A DNA stretch of 40,850 nt from Marinobacter lipolyticus (GCF_018424605.1 NZ_QTKT01000019.1:1-40850), one strand, 5' to 3'. Counted from the stretch's first letter, positions 18,866 to 28,735 are shown. Notes: generated by a model not told the origin, from the sequence alone. Made by a program: numbers and translations.

Positions 18866-19738
18866 TTACCGGGATGTCAGGGGAATTGCCTGCCGCCGCC
18901 AGTGTTCCACCGACCAGTCGAGAATGCCCTGGACGGTGGCGTGCCTGAGCCCGGTGGGGGGCTGTTGTCCAAGCGCTTCCAGCGCCCGCACCAGGTTGCT
19001 GGCCGGCTGCCGGTCATCCAGCGCCGGCGCGTGATTCTGTTTGCTCAGTTTCTGCCCGCGGGCATTGAGAATCACCGGGATGTGCAGCCAGCGCGGCGGC
19101 GTGGCACCAAGCGCGCGATAGATCTGTTGTTGCTGTGCGGTCATCTCCAGCAAATCCGAGCCTCGCACCACATCGGTGATGCCCTGATCTATATCATCCA
19201 CCACGACGGCCAGCTGGTACGCGTAAAACCCTTCCTTGCGCAGAATAACCGGGTCATCCAGTTCCGCTGTCACCTTCTGGATCTGCTCGCCCAACAGCTC
19301 GTCGTGCCAGTGGCTGACTTCGTCCCCCAGCGCGAACCGGACGGCAAAAGGCCGGTCGCCGGGCTGGCTCTTGCCGTCGCGGCAGCGTTCCGGGTGGCGG
19401 CCCTGGTGTTGCTGCAGTTGCTTGCGGGAGCAGGCGCAGCGATACGCCAGCCCCTTGTCGAGTAGGGTGGTGATGGCGTTTTGGTAAGCGTCGTGGCGCC
19501 GGGACTGAAAGCGTACCGGTTCGTCCGGGATCAGGCCGTGACAGGTCAGGCTGTGGAGAATCTGCTCGGTGGCTTGGGGGCTTTCGCGCAGCGGATCGAG
19601 ATCCTCAATGCGCACCAGCCACTGGCCTTGGTGGCATTTTGCCTCAACGTAGCTGGCGAGAGCCGTGACCAGCGAACCAAAATGCAGTGGCCCAGTCGGG
19701 GAGGGGGCAAAGCGACCGCGGTAGGAGTGGTCAGCCAT
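18866..19738 (-). CDS. gluQ: Glutamyl-Q tRNA(Asp) synthetase
   Basis: GluQ-RS is a GluRS catalytic-domain paralogue that attaches glutamate to queuosine in tRNA-Asp. The 290-residue protein lacks the anticodon-binding domain. It shows the HIGH-like motif GRFAPSPTGPLHFGSL (residues about 8-23), RIEDLDPLRE, a zinc site CAC...H-x3-C (with His where E. coli has Tyr) and a KMSKS-equivalent QKLSKQNHA. I chose ATG 19738 because it gives the family start MADHSYRGRFAPSPTG; an in-frame ATG eight codons upstream falls inside a GC hairpin. It follows dksA by 54 bp, as in Pseudomonas and E. coli. Confidence 0.95.
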   Translation of the reverse strand: MADHSYRGRFAPSPTGPLHFGSLVTALASYVEAKCHQGQWLVRIEDLDPLRESPQATEQILHSLTCHGLIPDEPVRFQSRRHDAYQNAITTLLDKGLAYRCACSRKQLQQHQGRHPERCRDGKSQPGDRPFAVRFALGDEVSHWHDELLGEQIQKVTAELDDPVILRKEGFYAYQLAVVVDDIDQGITDVVRGSDLLEMTAQQQQIYRALGATPPRWLHIPVILNARGQKLSKQNHAPALDDRQPASNLVRALEALGQQPPTGLRHATVQGILDWSVEHWRRQAIPLTSR

Positions 19739-19792
19739 AAATAACGAGTGGCCTGCCGGCATTGGCGCCGGCGGGCTTGGCGTTGATTCGGC

Positions 19793-20233
19793 TCAGATGC
19801 CGGTCTGGCGTTCACGGATTTCCGCCAGGGTTTTGCAGTCAATGCACAGGGTGGCCGTTGGCCTTGCTTCGAGGCGACGGATACCGATTTCCACACCACA
19901 CTGATCGCAGAAACCGTAATCGTCCTTGTCGATGCGGTCGATGGTCTGGTCGATCTTCTTGATCAACTTGCGCTCGCGATCCCGGGTGCGCAGTTCCAGG
20001 CTGAATTCTTCTTCCTGGGTTGCACGGTCACTGGGATCCGCGTAATTTGCGGCATCTTCCTGCATATGGTGCATGGTGCGGTCGACTTCTTCCATCAGCT
20101 CCTGCTTCCATTGCAGCAGCAGATTTTTGAAGTGCTCGAGCATCTCGGCACTCATATACTCTTCACCCTTCTTCATTTCATAAGGGGTGAAGTTGGTAAA
20201 ACGTTCGCGTGGTTGTTCTGCAGTGTTTGCCAT
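19793..20233 (-). CDS. dksA: RNA polymerase-binding transcription factor DksA
   Basis: DksA binds in the RNA polymerase secondary channel and, with ppGpp, represses rRNA promoters and activates amino-acid promoters. The 146-residue protein has the long coiled coil (residues about 35-105) with the tip region DAANYADPSDRATQEEE, which contains the acidic residues of DksA, and a C-terminal four-cysteine zinc finger CDQCG...CIDC. Length and all key residues are standard. It precedes gluQ on the same strand. A GC-rich inverted repeat (GCCGGC...GCCGGC, about 19753-19770) lies between the two genes, without a T-run. The gene is divergent from sfsA across a 176-bp gap in which I see no clear promoter. 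Confidence 0.97.
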   Translation of the reverse strand: MANTAEQPRERFTNFTPYEMKKGEEYMSAEMLEHFKNLLLQWKQELMEEVDRTMHHMQEDAANYADPSDRATQEEEFSLELRTRDRERKLIKKIDQTIDRIDKDDYGFCDQCGVEIGIRRLEARPTATLCIDCKTLAEIRERQTGI

Positions 20234-20409
20234 TGAACCCGGCCTCTTGTTTGTACTTCACAAGAACGCTTTGCTTCCCTCCGCACCAGCCGAGGCTGCG
20301 CGGTTTGACCCTGGATAAAGCATTCGTCCTGAAACGGGAATTTGCGGAAAATAGCAGATAAGTCACAGGGGTGCCAGCCTTGTGATCAGACTTTCATACG
20401 GAGACTACC

Positions 20410-21138
20410 ATGAAGTGCCCTGATCCTTTGATTGAAGGCCGGCTGATCCGGCGCTACAAGCGGTTCCTGGCCGATATCAGGCTGGCGGACGGCAGCGAAG
20501 TGACCGCCCACTGCCCCAACACCGGATCAATGCTTGGCTGCCAGCCGGAAGATGCGCGGGTGTGGCTCAGTGAAAGCGATAACCCCAAGCGCAAGCTGCG
20601 TTACACCTGGGAGCTGGTGGAAACCGCCCCCGGTGAGCTCGCCTGCATCAATACCGCGCGGCCCAACACCCAGGCCCGCCAGGCCGTTGAATCGGGTGTG
20701 GTTGAAGAGCTGGCGGGGTACGGCACGGTGCGTGCGGAGGTGCGTTACGGCGCCGAGAAGAGTCGCATTGATCTGCACCTGTCGGAGCACTCCACCCGCG
20801 AAGATGCCTGGGTGGAGGTCAAAAACGTCACGTTGTGTGACGCCGGGACCGGCTATTTCCCTGATGCAGTGACCACCCGCGGCCAGAAACATCTACGGGA
20901 GTTGATGGCTCAGGTGAGAGGAGGTGAGCGGGCCGTTCTGTTGTTCGCCGTGAATCACACGGGGATTACGACGGTGCGGCCAGCAGACCACATCGATCCG
21001 GCCTATGGGCAGTTGCTGCGGGAAGCGGCCGCCGCCGGCGTGGAAGTGCTCGCCTACCGTGCCGAGCTCGGTGATGCCAGCGGGCCGGCGGGTGAATGGA
21101 CGCTGGCGGCACCGGTGCCGGTTATTCTGGAAACCTGA
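20410..21138 (+). CDS. sfsA: DNA/RNA nuclease SfsA-family protein
   Basis: SfsA was named for sugar-fermentation stimulation in E. coli; the family has a nuclease-like fold and its cellular role is poorly defined. The 242-residue protein is full length, with [10 protein letters not shown] near the start, [11 protein letters not shown], the INTARPN block, and a nuclease-like D/E-x-K core in WVEVKNVTL (residues about 136-144), followed by [19 protein letters not shown] 20410 has GGAGA about 7 nt upstream. Its last 17 bp overlap the convergent Rieske gene. Confidence 0.93.
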   Translation: MKCPDPLIEGRLIRRYKRFLADIRLADGSEVTAHCPNTGSMLGCQPEDARVWLSESDNPKRKLRYTWELVETAPGELACINTARPNTQARQAVESGVVEELAGYGTVRAEVRYGAEKSRIDLHLSEHSTREDAWVEVKNVTLCDAGTGYFPDAVTTRGQKHLRELMAQVRGGERAVLLFAVNHTGITTVRPADHIDPAYGQLLREAAAAGVEVLAYRAELGDASGPAGEWTLAAPVPVILET

Positions 21139-21490
21139 CGAAGAGGCCGTCGGGACGTTCGGCAAGGTCCAGCGGTGTCAGCGCGTCACCCTGGCACGGC
21201 CCGGCAATGCACTCGCCGCTGTCGGGCAGGAACAGGGCGCCGTGGGTCGAGCACTGGATGAAACAGTGATCGGCATCCAGGAAGCGCCCGGGCATCCAGT
21301 TCAGTTCGATGCCCAGATGCGGGCATTGATTGACATAGGCCCGTGGCCGCCCGTTGTGGAGCAGCACGAAACCGCGTAACGCCAATGCATCTGGATGGGC
21401 GGCTTTGCCTGCGAGCGTGAATTCGACCGCTCCTCCGGGCGTGAGGTCCTCTAACCGGCAGACTCTCTGCCAGCCATGGTTATCGGTCAT
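21122..21490 (-). CDS. Rieske [2Fe-2S] domain protein
   Basis: A single-domain Rieske ferredoxin-like protein of 122 residues. The two cluster-binding motifs are intact: CPHLG (residues about 56-60) and CSTHGALF (about 79-86), each giving one Cys and one His. No membrane anchor or signal peptide is seen, so it should be a cytoplasmic electron carrier. It overlaps the upstream pentapeptide-repeat gene by 4 bp (ATGA) and is probably translated with it. It overlaps sfsA tail to tail by 17 bp. I do not know its partner enzyme; no oxygenase is nearby. Confidence 0.88.
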   Translation of the reverse strand: MTDNHGWQRVCRLEDLTPGGAVEFTLAGKAAHPDALALRGFVLLHNGRPRAYVNQCPHLGIELNWMPGRFLDADHCFIQCSTHGALFLPDSGECIAGPCQGDALTPLDLAERPDGLFVRFPE

Positions 21491-21846
21491 TTTCCGGTGT
21501 TGTAGCGCATACGGGTGCCATGGTTGAGTGACATCACGATCTCATCCGCGTGCAGCGCGTGGGGGAAGAAACACCCGGAAATCTTCGCGCCGGCAATGCT
21601 TGCCCCTTCCATCTCGCACTCGCTGAAGTCAATGCCGCGTATATCGGCGCCGCGAAAATACCCGTGGCGAAGATCCAGCCCGCGGGCATCCATTCCGCGT
21701 AAGTCGAGGCCGCGAAAATCGCCGTGAGCAAAGCTGGGCAGATCGGTCTGCCGGCTCTTGGCGGCGTTGAAGGCCTCCATGTTTTCGCTTCGCAGCGTTT
21801 CGTAGAGCGGATCGTTGATCTGACGTACTGCATCTGAATCCATCAT
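21487..21846 (-). CDS. Pentapeptide-repeat protein
   Basis: A 119-residue protein whose centre (residues about 42-92) is a run of roughly ten pentapeptide repeats of the A(D/N)LXX type, for example DFRGL-DLRGM-DARGL-DLRHG-YFRGA-DIRGI-DFSEC. Such repeats form a right-handed quadrilateral beta-helix. The flanking ends are unrelated to the repeat, and the C-terminus ([21 protein letters not shown]) is not recognised. AGAGG lies 5-8 nt before the tandem ATGATG start. It is translationally coupled to the Rieske gene. The function is unknown; the run is shorter than in Qnr or MfpA, so I do not suggest gyrase protection. Confidence 0.85.
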   Translation of the reverse strand: MMDSDAVRQINDPLYETLRSENMEAFNAAKSRQTDLPSFAHGDFRGLDLRGMDARGLDLRHGYFRGADIRGIDFSECEMEGASIAGAKISGCFFPHALHADEIVMSLNHGTRMRYNTGK

Positions 21847-21923
21847 GATGACCTCTGCTCGCTGGTGCGGGTGTTCGGTGACAGACAGCCGCCCATCGGG
21901 CGGATGCTGTCAGTGTAGACGGT

Positions 21924-23501
21924 TTATTGCACCTGCAGCCCGAAGTGTTGGCGAATCCGGTCGGCGACCGCCTCGGCCACATGCTCCTGATCCGTATGCA
22001 GGTGGATGGTGTGGGTTTTTTCCTCGGTGGTCAGTGGTTCGAACCAGCTCTGCTGGGTCTCCAGCAACGCCTCGGTGGCTTCCGAAGCGTCGCCGGAGCG
22101 GCGACGAATCCACTCACGACGAAGGTCTTCCGGTGCTTCGCAGTGGATCAGGGCAAAGGGCAGGCCCTGGTTTTCCGCCACGTCGGCGAGCAGTGTCCGC
22201 TCACTTTGCTTGAGTGAGGCGGCATCGATAATCACCGGCAGGCCAGCCCTCAGCAGTTCACCAGCCACGGAGGCCAGGCGCTGATAGGTTTCCCGGGTCG
22301 CTTCCTCAGTATAGAGGTTGCCGCCGGTGGGAGATTTGCTCTGATCCAGTGGCCGCAGGCCAAACAGGCGTTTGCGTTCAACGTCGGAGCGCAGGCGGAT
22401 CAGCCCCAGTTCCGCCGCCATCGCGGCGCTGACGCAGGATTTTCCGCTGGCCGACAGCCCGGTGGTGACCAGCAGGTAGGGGTTGGGAATAACGCTGTAA
22501 TCCTCTGCCAGTTGGGCATAATCGCGGTAGCGTTGCATCAGGCCCGATTTCTCGGCGTCGGACAGCGCTGGATTCCCCATCGTGAACAGGGCGATCTTGG
22601 CGCGCACCATGGCGCGATAGGCTTTATACAGCGGCAGCAACGGCAGTGCGTCGAAGTCGCCCCGGTATTCCAGGTAGGTGTTGAGGACCCGGTTGGCCAA
22701 CAGTGGTTCGCGGCGGGATTCCAGGTCCATCAGCAGGAAGGCCAGATCGTTGATCACGTCTATCCAGCGAAACGGCTCGTTGAATTCGATGCAGTCGAAA
22801 ACCGTGACCTTGCCGTCGAAGCTGGTAATGTTGGCCAAATGCAGATCACCGTGGCACTCCCGCACAAACCCCTGCTCGCGCCGTGCGGCGATGAGCTCCC
22901 GCTGGCGGTCAAACGTGCTGCGGGTCCAGGCTTCCAGATTCTCCAGTTGAGCCAGCAGTTCGTTGTCGTCCAGCAGCGGGCGAATCTGGTCAAAATTCTC
23001 CTGCATGGCGGCGAATACCGCATCCGGGGTGCCCAGCGGCTTGTCCTCCGCCACCGGCGGCAGGGTGTCGTGGAAGTCGGCAACCTGTCTGGCCAGGCTG
23101 GTCAGCAGCTCCGTGGTGAGGGAGCCGTTTTCCTGGCGCACGTCGAACAGTTCGTTCTGATCAAACTGGCGCATGCGAATGGCGTACTCGAAGGCGTCGC
23201 CATGGCCGCCGATGACCGGTTCTTCCGGGCTGCCGGTGATCGGTACCACCTCAAGGTAGAGGGCGTCGGCCAGCCGTGAGTTGAGGCGCAGCTCTTCCTC
23301 GCAGAAATGCTTGCGGCGGTCCAGGGTGGAAAAATCGAGAAAGCCGAAGTCCATGGGCTTCTTGATCTTGTAGGCGTAATCACCGGTGAGCAGAACCTGA
23401 GAGATGTGGGTCTCAAGAACCTGGAAATCCTTTACCGGGTGGTCGTACAGCGCCGGATTCTGTAATGTCAGAATCAGGTTGTTGGTCTCGGTGTCGCTCA
23501 C
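21924..23501 (-). CDS. Fusion protein: aminoglycoside-phosphotransferase-like kinase plus P-loop ATPase
   Basis: A 525-residue two-domain protein. The N-terminal half (to about residue 320) is an APH/choline-kinase-like domain with the Brenner motif CHGDLHLANI and the metal-binding VFDCIEFNE. The C-terminal part (from about residue 345) is a P-loop kinase domain with Walker A TTGLSASGKS and a late arginine-rich lid REWIRRRSGDASEAT. Such fusions are widespread in Proteobacteria and are often annotated as bifunctional aminoglycoside phosphotransferase/ATP-binding protein; substrates are unknown and real antibiotic resistance is unlikely. I chose the GTG start at 23501, which has GAGGAGAG about 6 nt upstream, over a longer frame. 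It is divergent from mrcB. Confidence 0.88.
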   Translation of the reverse strand: MSDTETNNLILTLQNPALYDHPVKDFQVLETHISQVLLTGDYAYKIKKPMDFGFLDFSTLDRRKHFCEEELRLNSRLADALYLEVVPITGSPEEPVIGGHGDAFEYAIRMRQFDQNELFDVRQENGSLTTELLTSLARQVADFHDTLPPVAEDKPLGTPDAVFAAMQENFDQIRPLLDDNELLAQLENLEAWTRSTFDRQRELIAARREQGFVRECHGDLHLANITSFDGKVTVFDCIEFNEPFRWIDVINDLAFLLMDLESRREPLLANRVLNTYLEYRGDFDALPLLPLYKAYRAMVRAKIALFTMGNPALSDAEKSGLMQRYRDYAQLAEDYSVIPNPYLLVTTGLSASGKSCVSAAMAAELGLIRLRSDVERKRLFGLRPLDQSKSPTGGNLYTEEATRETYQRLASVAGELLRAGLPVIIDAASLKQSERTLLADVAENQGLPFALIHCEAPEDLRREWIRRRSGDASEATEALLETQQSWFEPLTTEEKTHTIHLHTDQEHVAEAVADRIRQHFGLQVQ

Positions 23502-23611
23502 AGTTCTCTCCTCGCATTCCCTGAACTTATTGATTTTTCTTGCCGCTATCATAACGGGCAGATTACAGAAATAACACACAGATGACCTGCCTTCCGCCGC
23601 CATGCATTCGT

Positions 23612-23617
23612 TATAAT
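23612..23617 (+). promoter_or_regulatory. Consensus -10 box 7 bp before the mrcB start codon
   Basis: TATAAT at 23612-23617 is separated from the ATG at 23624 by 6 nt. A transcript from it would begin at or next to the A of the start codon. No strong -35 box is visible. Confidence 0.5.
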
Positions 23618-23623
23618 CGCGCC

Positions 23624-25951
23624 ATGAAAAAATCACCCCCCTCGAATAAGTCCGTAAAGAAAAAATCCGGGAAGGGCCGTTCTGCCAGAAAACCATGGTT
23701 CTGGCGCCTGTTCTGGCGGGTCACGCTGATTGGTGTGGTGTTGCTTGCCGGATGGATGGTCTATCTCGACGCCGTGGTCACCTCCCGCTTTGAAGGTCGT
23801 CGTTTTGAAGTGCCGTCGCGGGTTTATGCGCGCCCGCTGGAACTCTATGACGGCGCCAGCGTCAGTGCCGGCAATCTCCAGCGTGAGCTGGAACTGGCCG
23901 GGTTCCGCAAGGGCGATGGCGTGCGACCGGGTACCTATCGCCGCAATGGCGGCCGCTTTGTGATCAGTTCCCGCGGTTTTCTGTTTGCCGATGGGCTGGA
24001 GCCCCGGCGTCGGCTGGCGCTGACCGTTTACGGCGACCGGGTGCAGGATTTCCGTGTGCTGGAGGGGGAGAACTCACCGGTTGTGCGCCTGGAACCGGCA
24101 CAGATCGGTGGCATCTACCCGGCCCATAAGGAAGACCGGGTGCTGGTTCAGTTGGAAGACGTTCCCGAGTTGCTGACGGATGCACTGTTGGCCATAGAAG
24201 ATCGGGGCTTCTACGACCACCACGGTGTGGCGCCCCTGTCGATTGCCCGCGCGCTGTTAGTGAATCTGCAGGCGGGTCGGGTGGTGCAGGGCGGCAGCAC
24301 CCTGACGCAGCAACTGGTGAAGAACTTCTACCTGACCCGTGACCAGACGCTGGTGCGCAAAGGCAACGAGGCACTGATGTCGTTGCTGCTGGAGCTGCAT
24401 TACGACAAGAACGACATTCTTGAAACCTACCTGAACGAGGTCTATCTCGGCCAGGCCGGTACCCGCAGTATCCACGGTTTTGGTCTGGCAAGTCAGTTCT
24501 ACTTCGGCGAGTCGATCCGCGACCTGGATCTGCATCAGGTCGCCCTGCTGGTGGCCATGGTCAAGGGGCCGAGCTATTACAACCCCCGTCGACACCCGGA
24601 GCGCGCCCTGGAGCGGCGAAATCTGGTGATTGACGTCATGGCGGACGGAGGGCTCGTCGAAGGCCCACAAGCGGCCAAGGCCCGGGCACAGCCACTTGGC
24701 GTCAGTGAGCGGCCCTCCTACTCGGAGAACCGTTACCCGGCCTACATCGATCTGGTCCGTCGCCACCTGGCGCGGGATTACAAGCAGGAAGATTTGCAGA
24801 GCGAAGGCCTGCGTATCTTTACCACGTTGAACCCCGGGATACAGTACGCCGCCGAGTTTGCCGTTGAGGAAACGCTCTCACGGATGGACTCGGGCGCGAA
24901 GGAGACATCGCTGGAAGCCGCCATGGTGGTCACCGCTCGCGACAGCGGCGAGGTGCTGGCTCTGGTCGGCGGGCGTGATTCGCAATTTGCGGGCTTCAAC
25001 CGCGCCGTGGATGCCAGCCGGCCGATCGGCTCGCTGATCAAGCCCTTCATCTACCTGACCGCATTGCAGCAGCCGGATCGCTACACCCTGATCAGTCCGG
25101 TGGAGGACAAGGGCTTTGCCCTGGTGTTTGACGACGACCGGCGCTGGGAGCCGAAAAACTACGACAACAAGGAGCGCGGAGACGTGCCACTGCACCGCGC
25201 GCTGTCCCATTCCTACAACCTGCCCGCCGTTCGGGTGGGTCTGGATGTTGGGGTCGATGCCGTGCGTGACACGCTACAGGCGTTCGGGGTGACCAGCCCG
25301 ATCTCCCAGTATCCGTCCATGCTGCTGGGTTCCGTGTCGATGACGCCGGTTACCGTGGCGCAGATCTACCAGGGGCTGGCGACATCGGGCTTCAATACCC
25401 CGCTGCGCACCATTCGCCAGGTGACCGATTCCGGCGGCAAGGCGCTGTCACGTTACAACCTGGAAGTCGATCAGGTGGCGGATCCTGCCGCGGTGCACCT
25501 GGTGCAATACGCCATGCAGGAAACCATGCAGGAAGGCACCGGCCGTTCCGTGTATCGTACCGTGCCACAGCAGTTGTCTCTGGCTGGCAAAACCGGCACC
25601 ACCGATGATGGCCGGGACGCCTGGTTTGCCGGTTTCAGCGGGGACTTGCTGGCCGTGACCTGGGTGGGGCGGGATGACAATGGCCCCACCACCCTGACCG
25701 GCGCAACCGGCGCTTTGCCGGTTTGGTCACGCTTCATGGGGCAGGTGCCCCAGCACGGCTTTTCGCCGGTGATGCCCGACGGAGTGTCCTATCACTGGGT
25801 CAATCCGCAGCGTCAGGCGCTGACCCGTGAACACTGCGACAATGCACGCCTGGTTCCGTTCATGACAGGCAGTGAGCCAGTTCAGGAAGTCTCCTGTTCG
25901 GGCAATCTAGAACGACGGATCCGTGGCTGGTTTGAAGGACTTTTCCAATGA
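23624..25951 (+). CDS. mrcB: Penicillin-binding protein 1B
   Basis: PBP1B is a bifunctional inner-membrane peptidoglycan glycosyltransferase/transpeptidase. The 775-residue protein has a basic cytoplasmic tail (residues 1-28), one membrane helix (about 30-50), a UB2H-like region, the GT51 domain with catalytic Glu in AIEDRGFYDHHG (near 192) and GGSTLTQQLVKNFYL, and the transpeptidase domain with SLIK (SxxK, near 469), SYN (near 529) and KTGT (near 655). I chose ATG 23624; the ATG 42 bp upstream gives a non-conserved extension. Neither start has a Shine-Dalgarno sequence, and a -10 box sits just upstream. The stop codon overlaps the next gene (ATGA), which encodes its probable activator. Confidence 0.95.
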   Translation: MKKSPPSNKSVKKKSGKGRSARKPWFWRLFWRVTLIGVVLLAGWMVYLDAVVTSRFEGRRFEVPSRVYARPLELYDGASVSAGNLQRELELAGFRKGDGVRPGTYRRNGGRFVISSRGFLFADGLEPRRRLALTVYGDRVQDFRVLEGENSPVVRLEPAQIGGIYPAHKEDRVLVQLEDVPELLTDALLAIEDRGFYDHHGVAPLSIARALLVNLQAGRVVQGGSTLTQQLVKNFYLTRDQTLVRKGNEALMSLLLELHYDKNDILETYLNEVYLGQAGTRSIHGFGLASQFYFGESIRDLDLHQVALLVAMVKGPSYYNPRRHPERALERRNLVIDVMADGGLVEGPQAAKARAQPLGVSERPSYSENRYPAYIDLVRRHLARDYKQEDLQSEGLRIFTTLNPGIQYAAEFAVEETLSRMDSGAKETSLEAAMVVTARDSGEVLALVGGRDSQFAGFNRAVDASRPIGSLIKPFIYLTALQQPDRYTLISPVEDKGFALVFDDDRRWEPKNYDNKERGDVPLHRALSHSYNLPAVRVGLDVGVDAVRDTLQAFGVTSPISQYPSMLLGSVSMTPVTVAQIYQGLATSGFNTPLRTIRQVTDSGGKALSRYNLEVDQVADPAAVHLVQYAMQETMQEGTGRSVYRTVPQQLSLAGKTGTTDDGRDAWFAGFSGDLLAVTWVGRDDNGPTTLTGATGALPVWSRFMGQVPQHGFSPVMPDGVSYHWVNPQRQALTREHCDNARLVPFMTGSEPVQEVSCSGNLERRIRGWFEGLFQ

Positions 25952-26532
25952 AGACAACAACACTGAAAATCAGCGTAGCGCTGGCACTGGCGGCTATCAT
26001 TGGCGGCTGTGCCTCCCCCGGCGGTTCCATTTATGTGCCAGCAGGTGGCTCGTCACGGCAGGTGGAAGAGGCTCCGGAGCCGCCCCGGAGCGAGCCGAGC
26101 GCTGAAACCACCCGTACCGAGCGCAAGAGTGAGCAGCCGCCCGAGCCCGAACAGGATTGGGAGCGGGAGCGCCAAAGCGCCTCCCCGAGCTATCAGGAAG
26201 CCGGCGACCAGCTCTCACCGGCGGCCAAGAGCCTGATTCAGCAGGCTGACCGCTACCTGGCCGAGGGCAACATCCCGGCGGCTATCGCCCAGCTGGAACG
26301 GGCCCAGCGAATTGCACCGCGGTCAGCGGAGGTGTATTTCAAACTCTCTGAGGCTTACGTTGCCTCGGACCAGCTTAGGGCGGCGGAGCAGTTCACCCTC
26401 AAGGGTTTGTCGCTGGCGGGTAGCGACACGCGTTTGCAGCGGTCTGGCTGGCTTCTGCTGGCGGATGTACGCCGCGAGCGCGGGAATGTTGCCGGTGCCA
26501 ATCAGGCGGAGGAGCGGGCCAACGCGCTTTGA
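25948..26532 (+). CDS. lpoP: LpoP-like outer-membrane TPR lipoprotein, PBP1B activator
   Basis: The 194-residue protein has a lipoprotein signal peptide with lipobox IGGC (Cys near residue 21), a long disordered Pro/Glu/Arg-rich linker (about 25-85) able to reach through the periplasm, and C-terminal tetratricopeptide repeats (QADRYLAEGNIPAAIAQLERAQRIAP; AEVYFKLSEAYVASDQLRAAEQF). In Pseudomonas aeruginosa a TPR lipoprotein encoded beside the PBP1B gene, LpoP, activates that synthase. The 4-bp overlap with mrcB and the architecture support the same role here; direct orthology is inferred. A strong terminator follows. Confidence 0.82.
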   Translation: MKTTTLKISVALALAAIIGGCASPGGSIYVPAGGSSRQVEEAPEPPRSEPSAETTRTERKSEQPPEPEQDWERERQSASPSYQEAGDQLSPAAKSLIQQADRYLAEGNIPAAIAQLERAQRIAPRSAEVYFKLSEAYVASDQLRAAEQFTLKGLSLAGSDTRLQRSGWLLLADVRRERGNVAGANQAEERANAL

Positions 26533-26559
26533 CGATGCTGCTGTCTGTTGGCCTGGCAT

Positions 26560-26587
26560 AAAAAACCCCGCACTTGCGGGGTTTTTT
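26560..26587. terminator. Bidirectional intrinsic terminator
   Basis: AAAAAACCCCGC, a 4-nt loop and GCGGGGTTTTTT form a perfect 12-bp symmetrical stem with T-runs on both strands. It separates convergent lpoP and the DUF4382 gene. Confidence 0.95.
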
Positions 26588-26597
26588 GTTGTTCAGA

Positions 26598-27509
26598 TTA
26601 TTCGACTTCGAAGTTTGCGGTTGTTTGTGAGCCCGCCGTAACCGTAACGTTGCGGGTTCCCAGGAACTCGAGTTCCTCATTCGCCACTTCGTTGTCATCC
26701 GGATCACAAGTGTAGCTCACGGTATATTCACCCTCCACCAGGAAGGCAGCCGTGTAGTTGTACTCTGACGCTTCCCCGTCAAAGGCAACCGGTGCAGTCA
26801 GTACGGGCTCGTTCTCGCTGCCCAGATCACCGGTGGTAGCATCGCTGCCCTGATAGACGTAAACCATGCCATCGAAAGCCGGATCGTTATCTGCGCACTG
26901 AACCTGGATGATGGTTGACTCATCGACCGCGCCGGCGATCGATCCGACCTCCAGGTTGTTGACCAGTCGCAGTGCCGGCCTCAGCATGAAATTAGCGAGT
27001 GCTTCGCCTTGAGGGTCGACCACGGCCTTGCGCACGTCGAAATCGATGGTGAAGCTGGTGGACGTGTCGGCGGCGACCACGAAGTCCCCCTGCAGTTTCA
27101 GGCCGCTCTGCTCACCAGACGGAACTGCGAGGGAGTACTCTGTGTCGCCGGTGTCAGAGCGGGTAACGAACGAATTCTCGGTGTCGACAATCAGGCGGAT
27201 TTGGGAGTACTCACCGGCAGGCACTTCTTCGTCGGTGATCAGCGGCTCGCTGATGCCGCCCTGCAAATCCAGCATGTTCACGGTTTCAAAACCCTCGAGG
27301 GGGAAGGAAACCCAGTCACCATCAACAGGCTTAAGACGAATCTCGGTAAAGGCGACGGTTACGTTGCTGAGATTCGTCGCCGGCGCGTCAGTGATACCGA
27401 AGGATACGGTGCCGGTGGCCTCGGAATCGGAACTGCTGCTACTACCACCACAGGCGGCCACGCCCGCGGACAGGGCGGCAATGGTGAAAAACTGCAGAGA
27501 ACGCTTCAT
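26598..27509 (-). CDS. DUF4382-family lipoprotein
   Basis: A 303-residue secreted lipoprotein. The signal peptide ends with lipobox GVAAC (Cys near residue 20), followed by GGSSSSSDSE, a common bacterial surface-lipoprotein tether. Residues about 33-185 match the DUF4382 pattern (GTVSFGITDAPATNLSNVTVAFTEIRL...; VPAGEYSQIRLIVD; FDVRKAV; LRPALRLVN). The C-terminal part is a beta-rich region ending TVTAGSQTTANFEVE, similar to carbohydrate-binding or transthyretin-like folds. Composition is very acidic, as in proteins of marine bacteria. AAGGAGG lies about 9 nt before ATG 27509, the strongest ribosome binding site in the window. The function is unknown. Confidence 0.85.
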   Translation of the reverse strand: MKRSLQFFTIAALSAGVAACGGSSSSSDSEATGTVSFGITDAPATNLSNVTVAFTEIRLKPVDGDWVSFPLEGFETVNMLDLQGGISEPLITDEEVPAGEYSQIRLIVDTENSFVTRSDTGDTEYSLAVPSGEQSGLKLQGDFVVAADTSTSFTIDFDVRKAVVDPQGEALANFMLRPALRLVNNLEVGSIAGAVDESTIIQVQCADNDPAFDGMVYVYQGSDATTGDLGSENEPVLTAPVAFDGEASEYNYTAAFLVEGEYTVSYTCDPDDNEVANEELEFLGTRNVTVTAGSQTTANFEVE

Positions 27510-27542
27510 TTAAGTAAACCTCCTTGATGCTTTCTGACGAAC

Positions 27543-27570
27543 GTGCGGGGGCGTAGGCCGCCCCGCATGT
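27543..27570 (-). terminator. Possible terminator downstream of the lipase gene
   Basis: TGCGGGG and CCCCGCA form a 7-bp GC stem about 95 bp after the lipase stop codon, without a clear T-run. It could end lipase transcription before the DUF4382 gene. Confidence 0.35.
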
Positions 27571-27660
27571 CCTGATGGAACGAATCAGATTAACATCGGG
27601 TTCCCGTGATGTTGTTTACCATTTTCTCATGTCACGGGGCCACATCGGTTGAGCCGACGC

Positions 27661-28613
<953 letters not shown>

Positions 28614-28703
28614 ATCAAACTGCGGCTCAACCTAACGGGTTGCTCCAGAGACTTCCCGGCACCTGCGCGAGACAGGGCGTGGCTTCCGTGCGCTGACTTC
28701 CTA

Positions 28704-28718
28704 CTTCGTTGTTGTTAG
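28704..28718 (-). promoter_or_regulatory. Second A-rich Hfq/Crc-type motif in the lipase upstream region
   Basis: The minus strand reads CTAACAACAACGAAG, again containing AACAACAA, about 123 nt before the lipase ATG. Whether it is transcribed depends on an unmapped start. Confidence 0.4.
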
Positions 28719-28735
28719 ATTGTCGCAGTCAGTGC

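Noticed and set aside
20256..20270. A-rich ACAAACAAGAGG in the dksA leader as an Hfq/Crc site
   Set aside because: Only three loosely fitting triplets and no AANAANAA core; much weaker than the lipase leader motifs.
23502..23696. N-terminal extension of the kinase/P-loop fusion protein
   Set aside because: GTG 23501 has a strong ribosome binding site; the extension would run across the mrcB start region.
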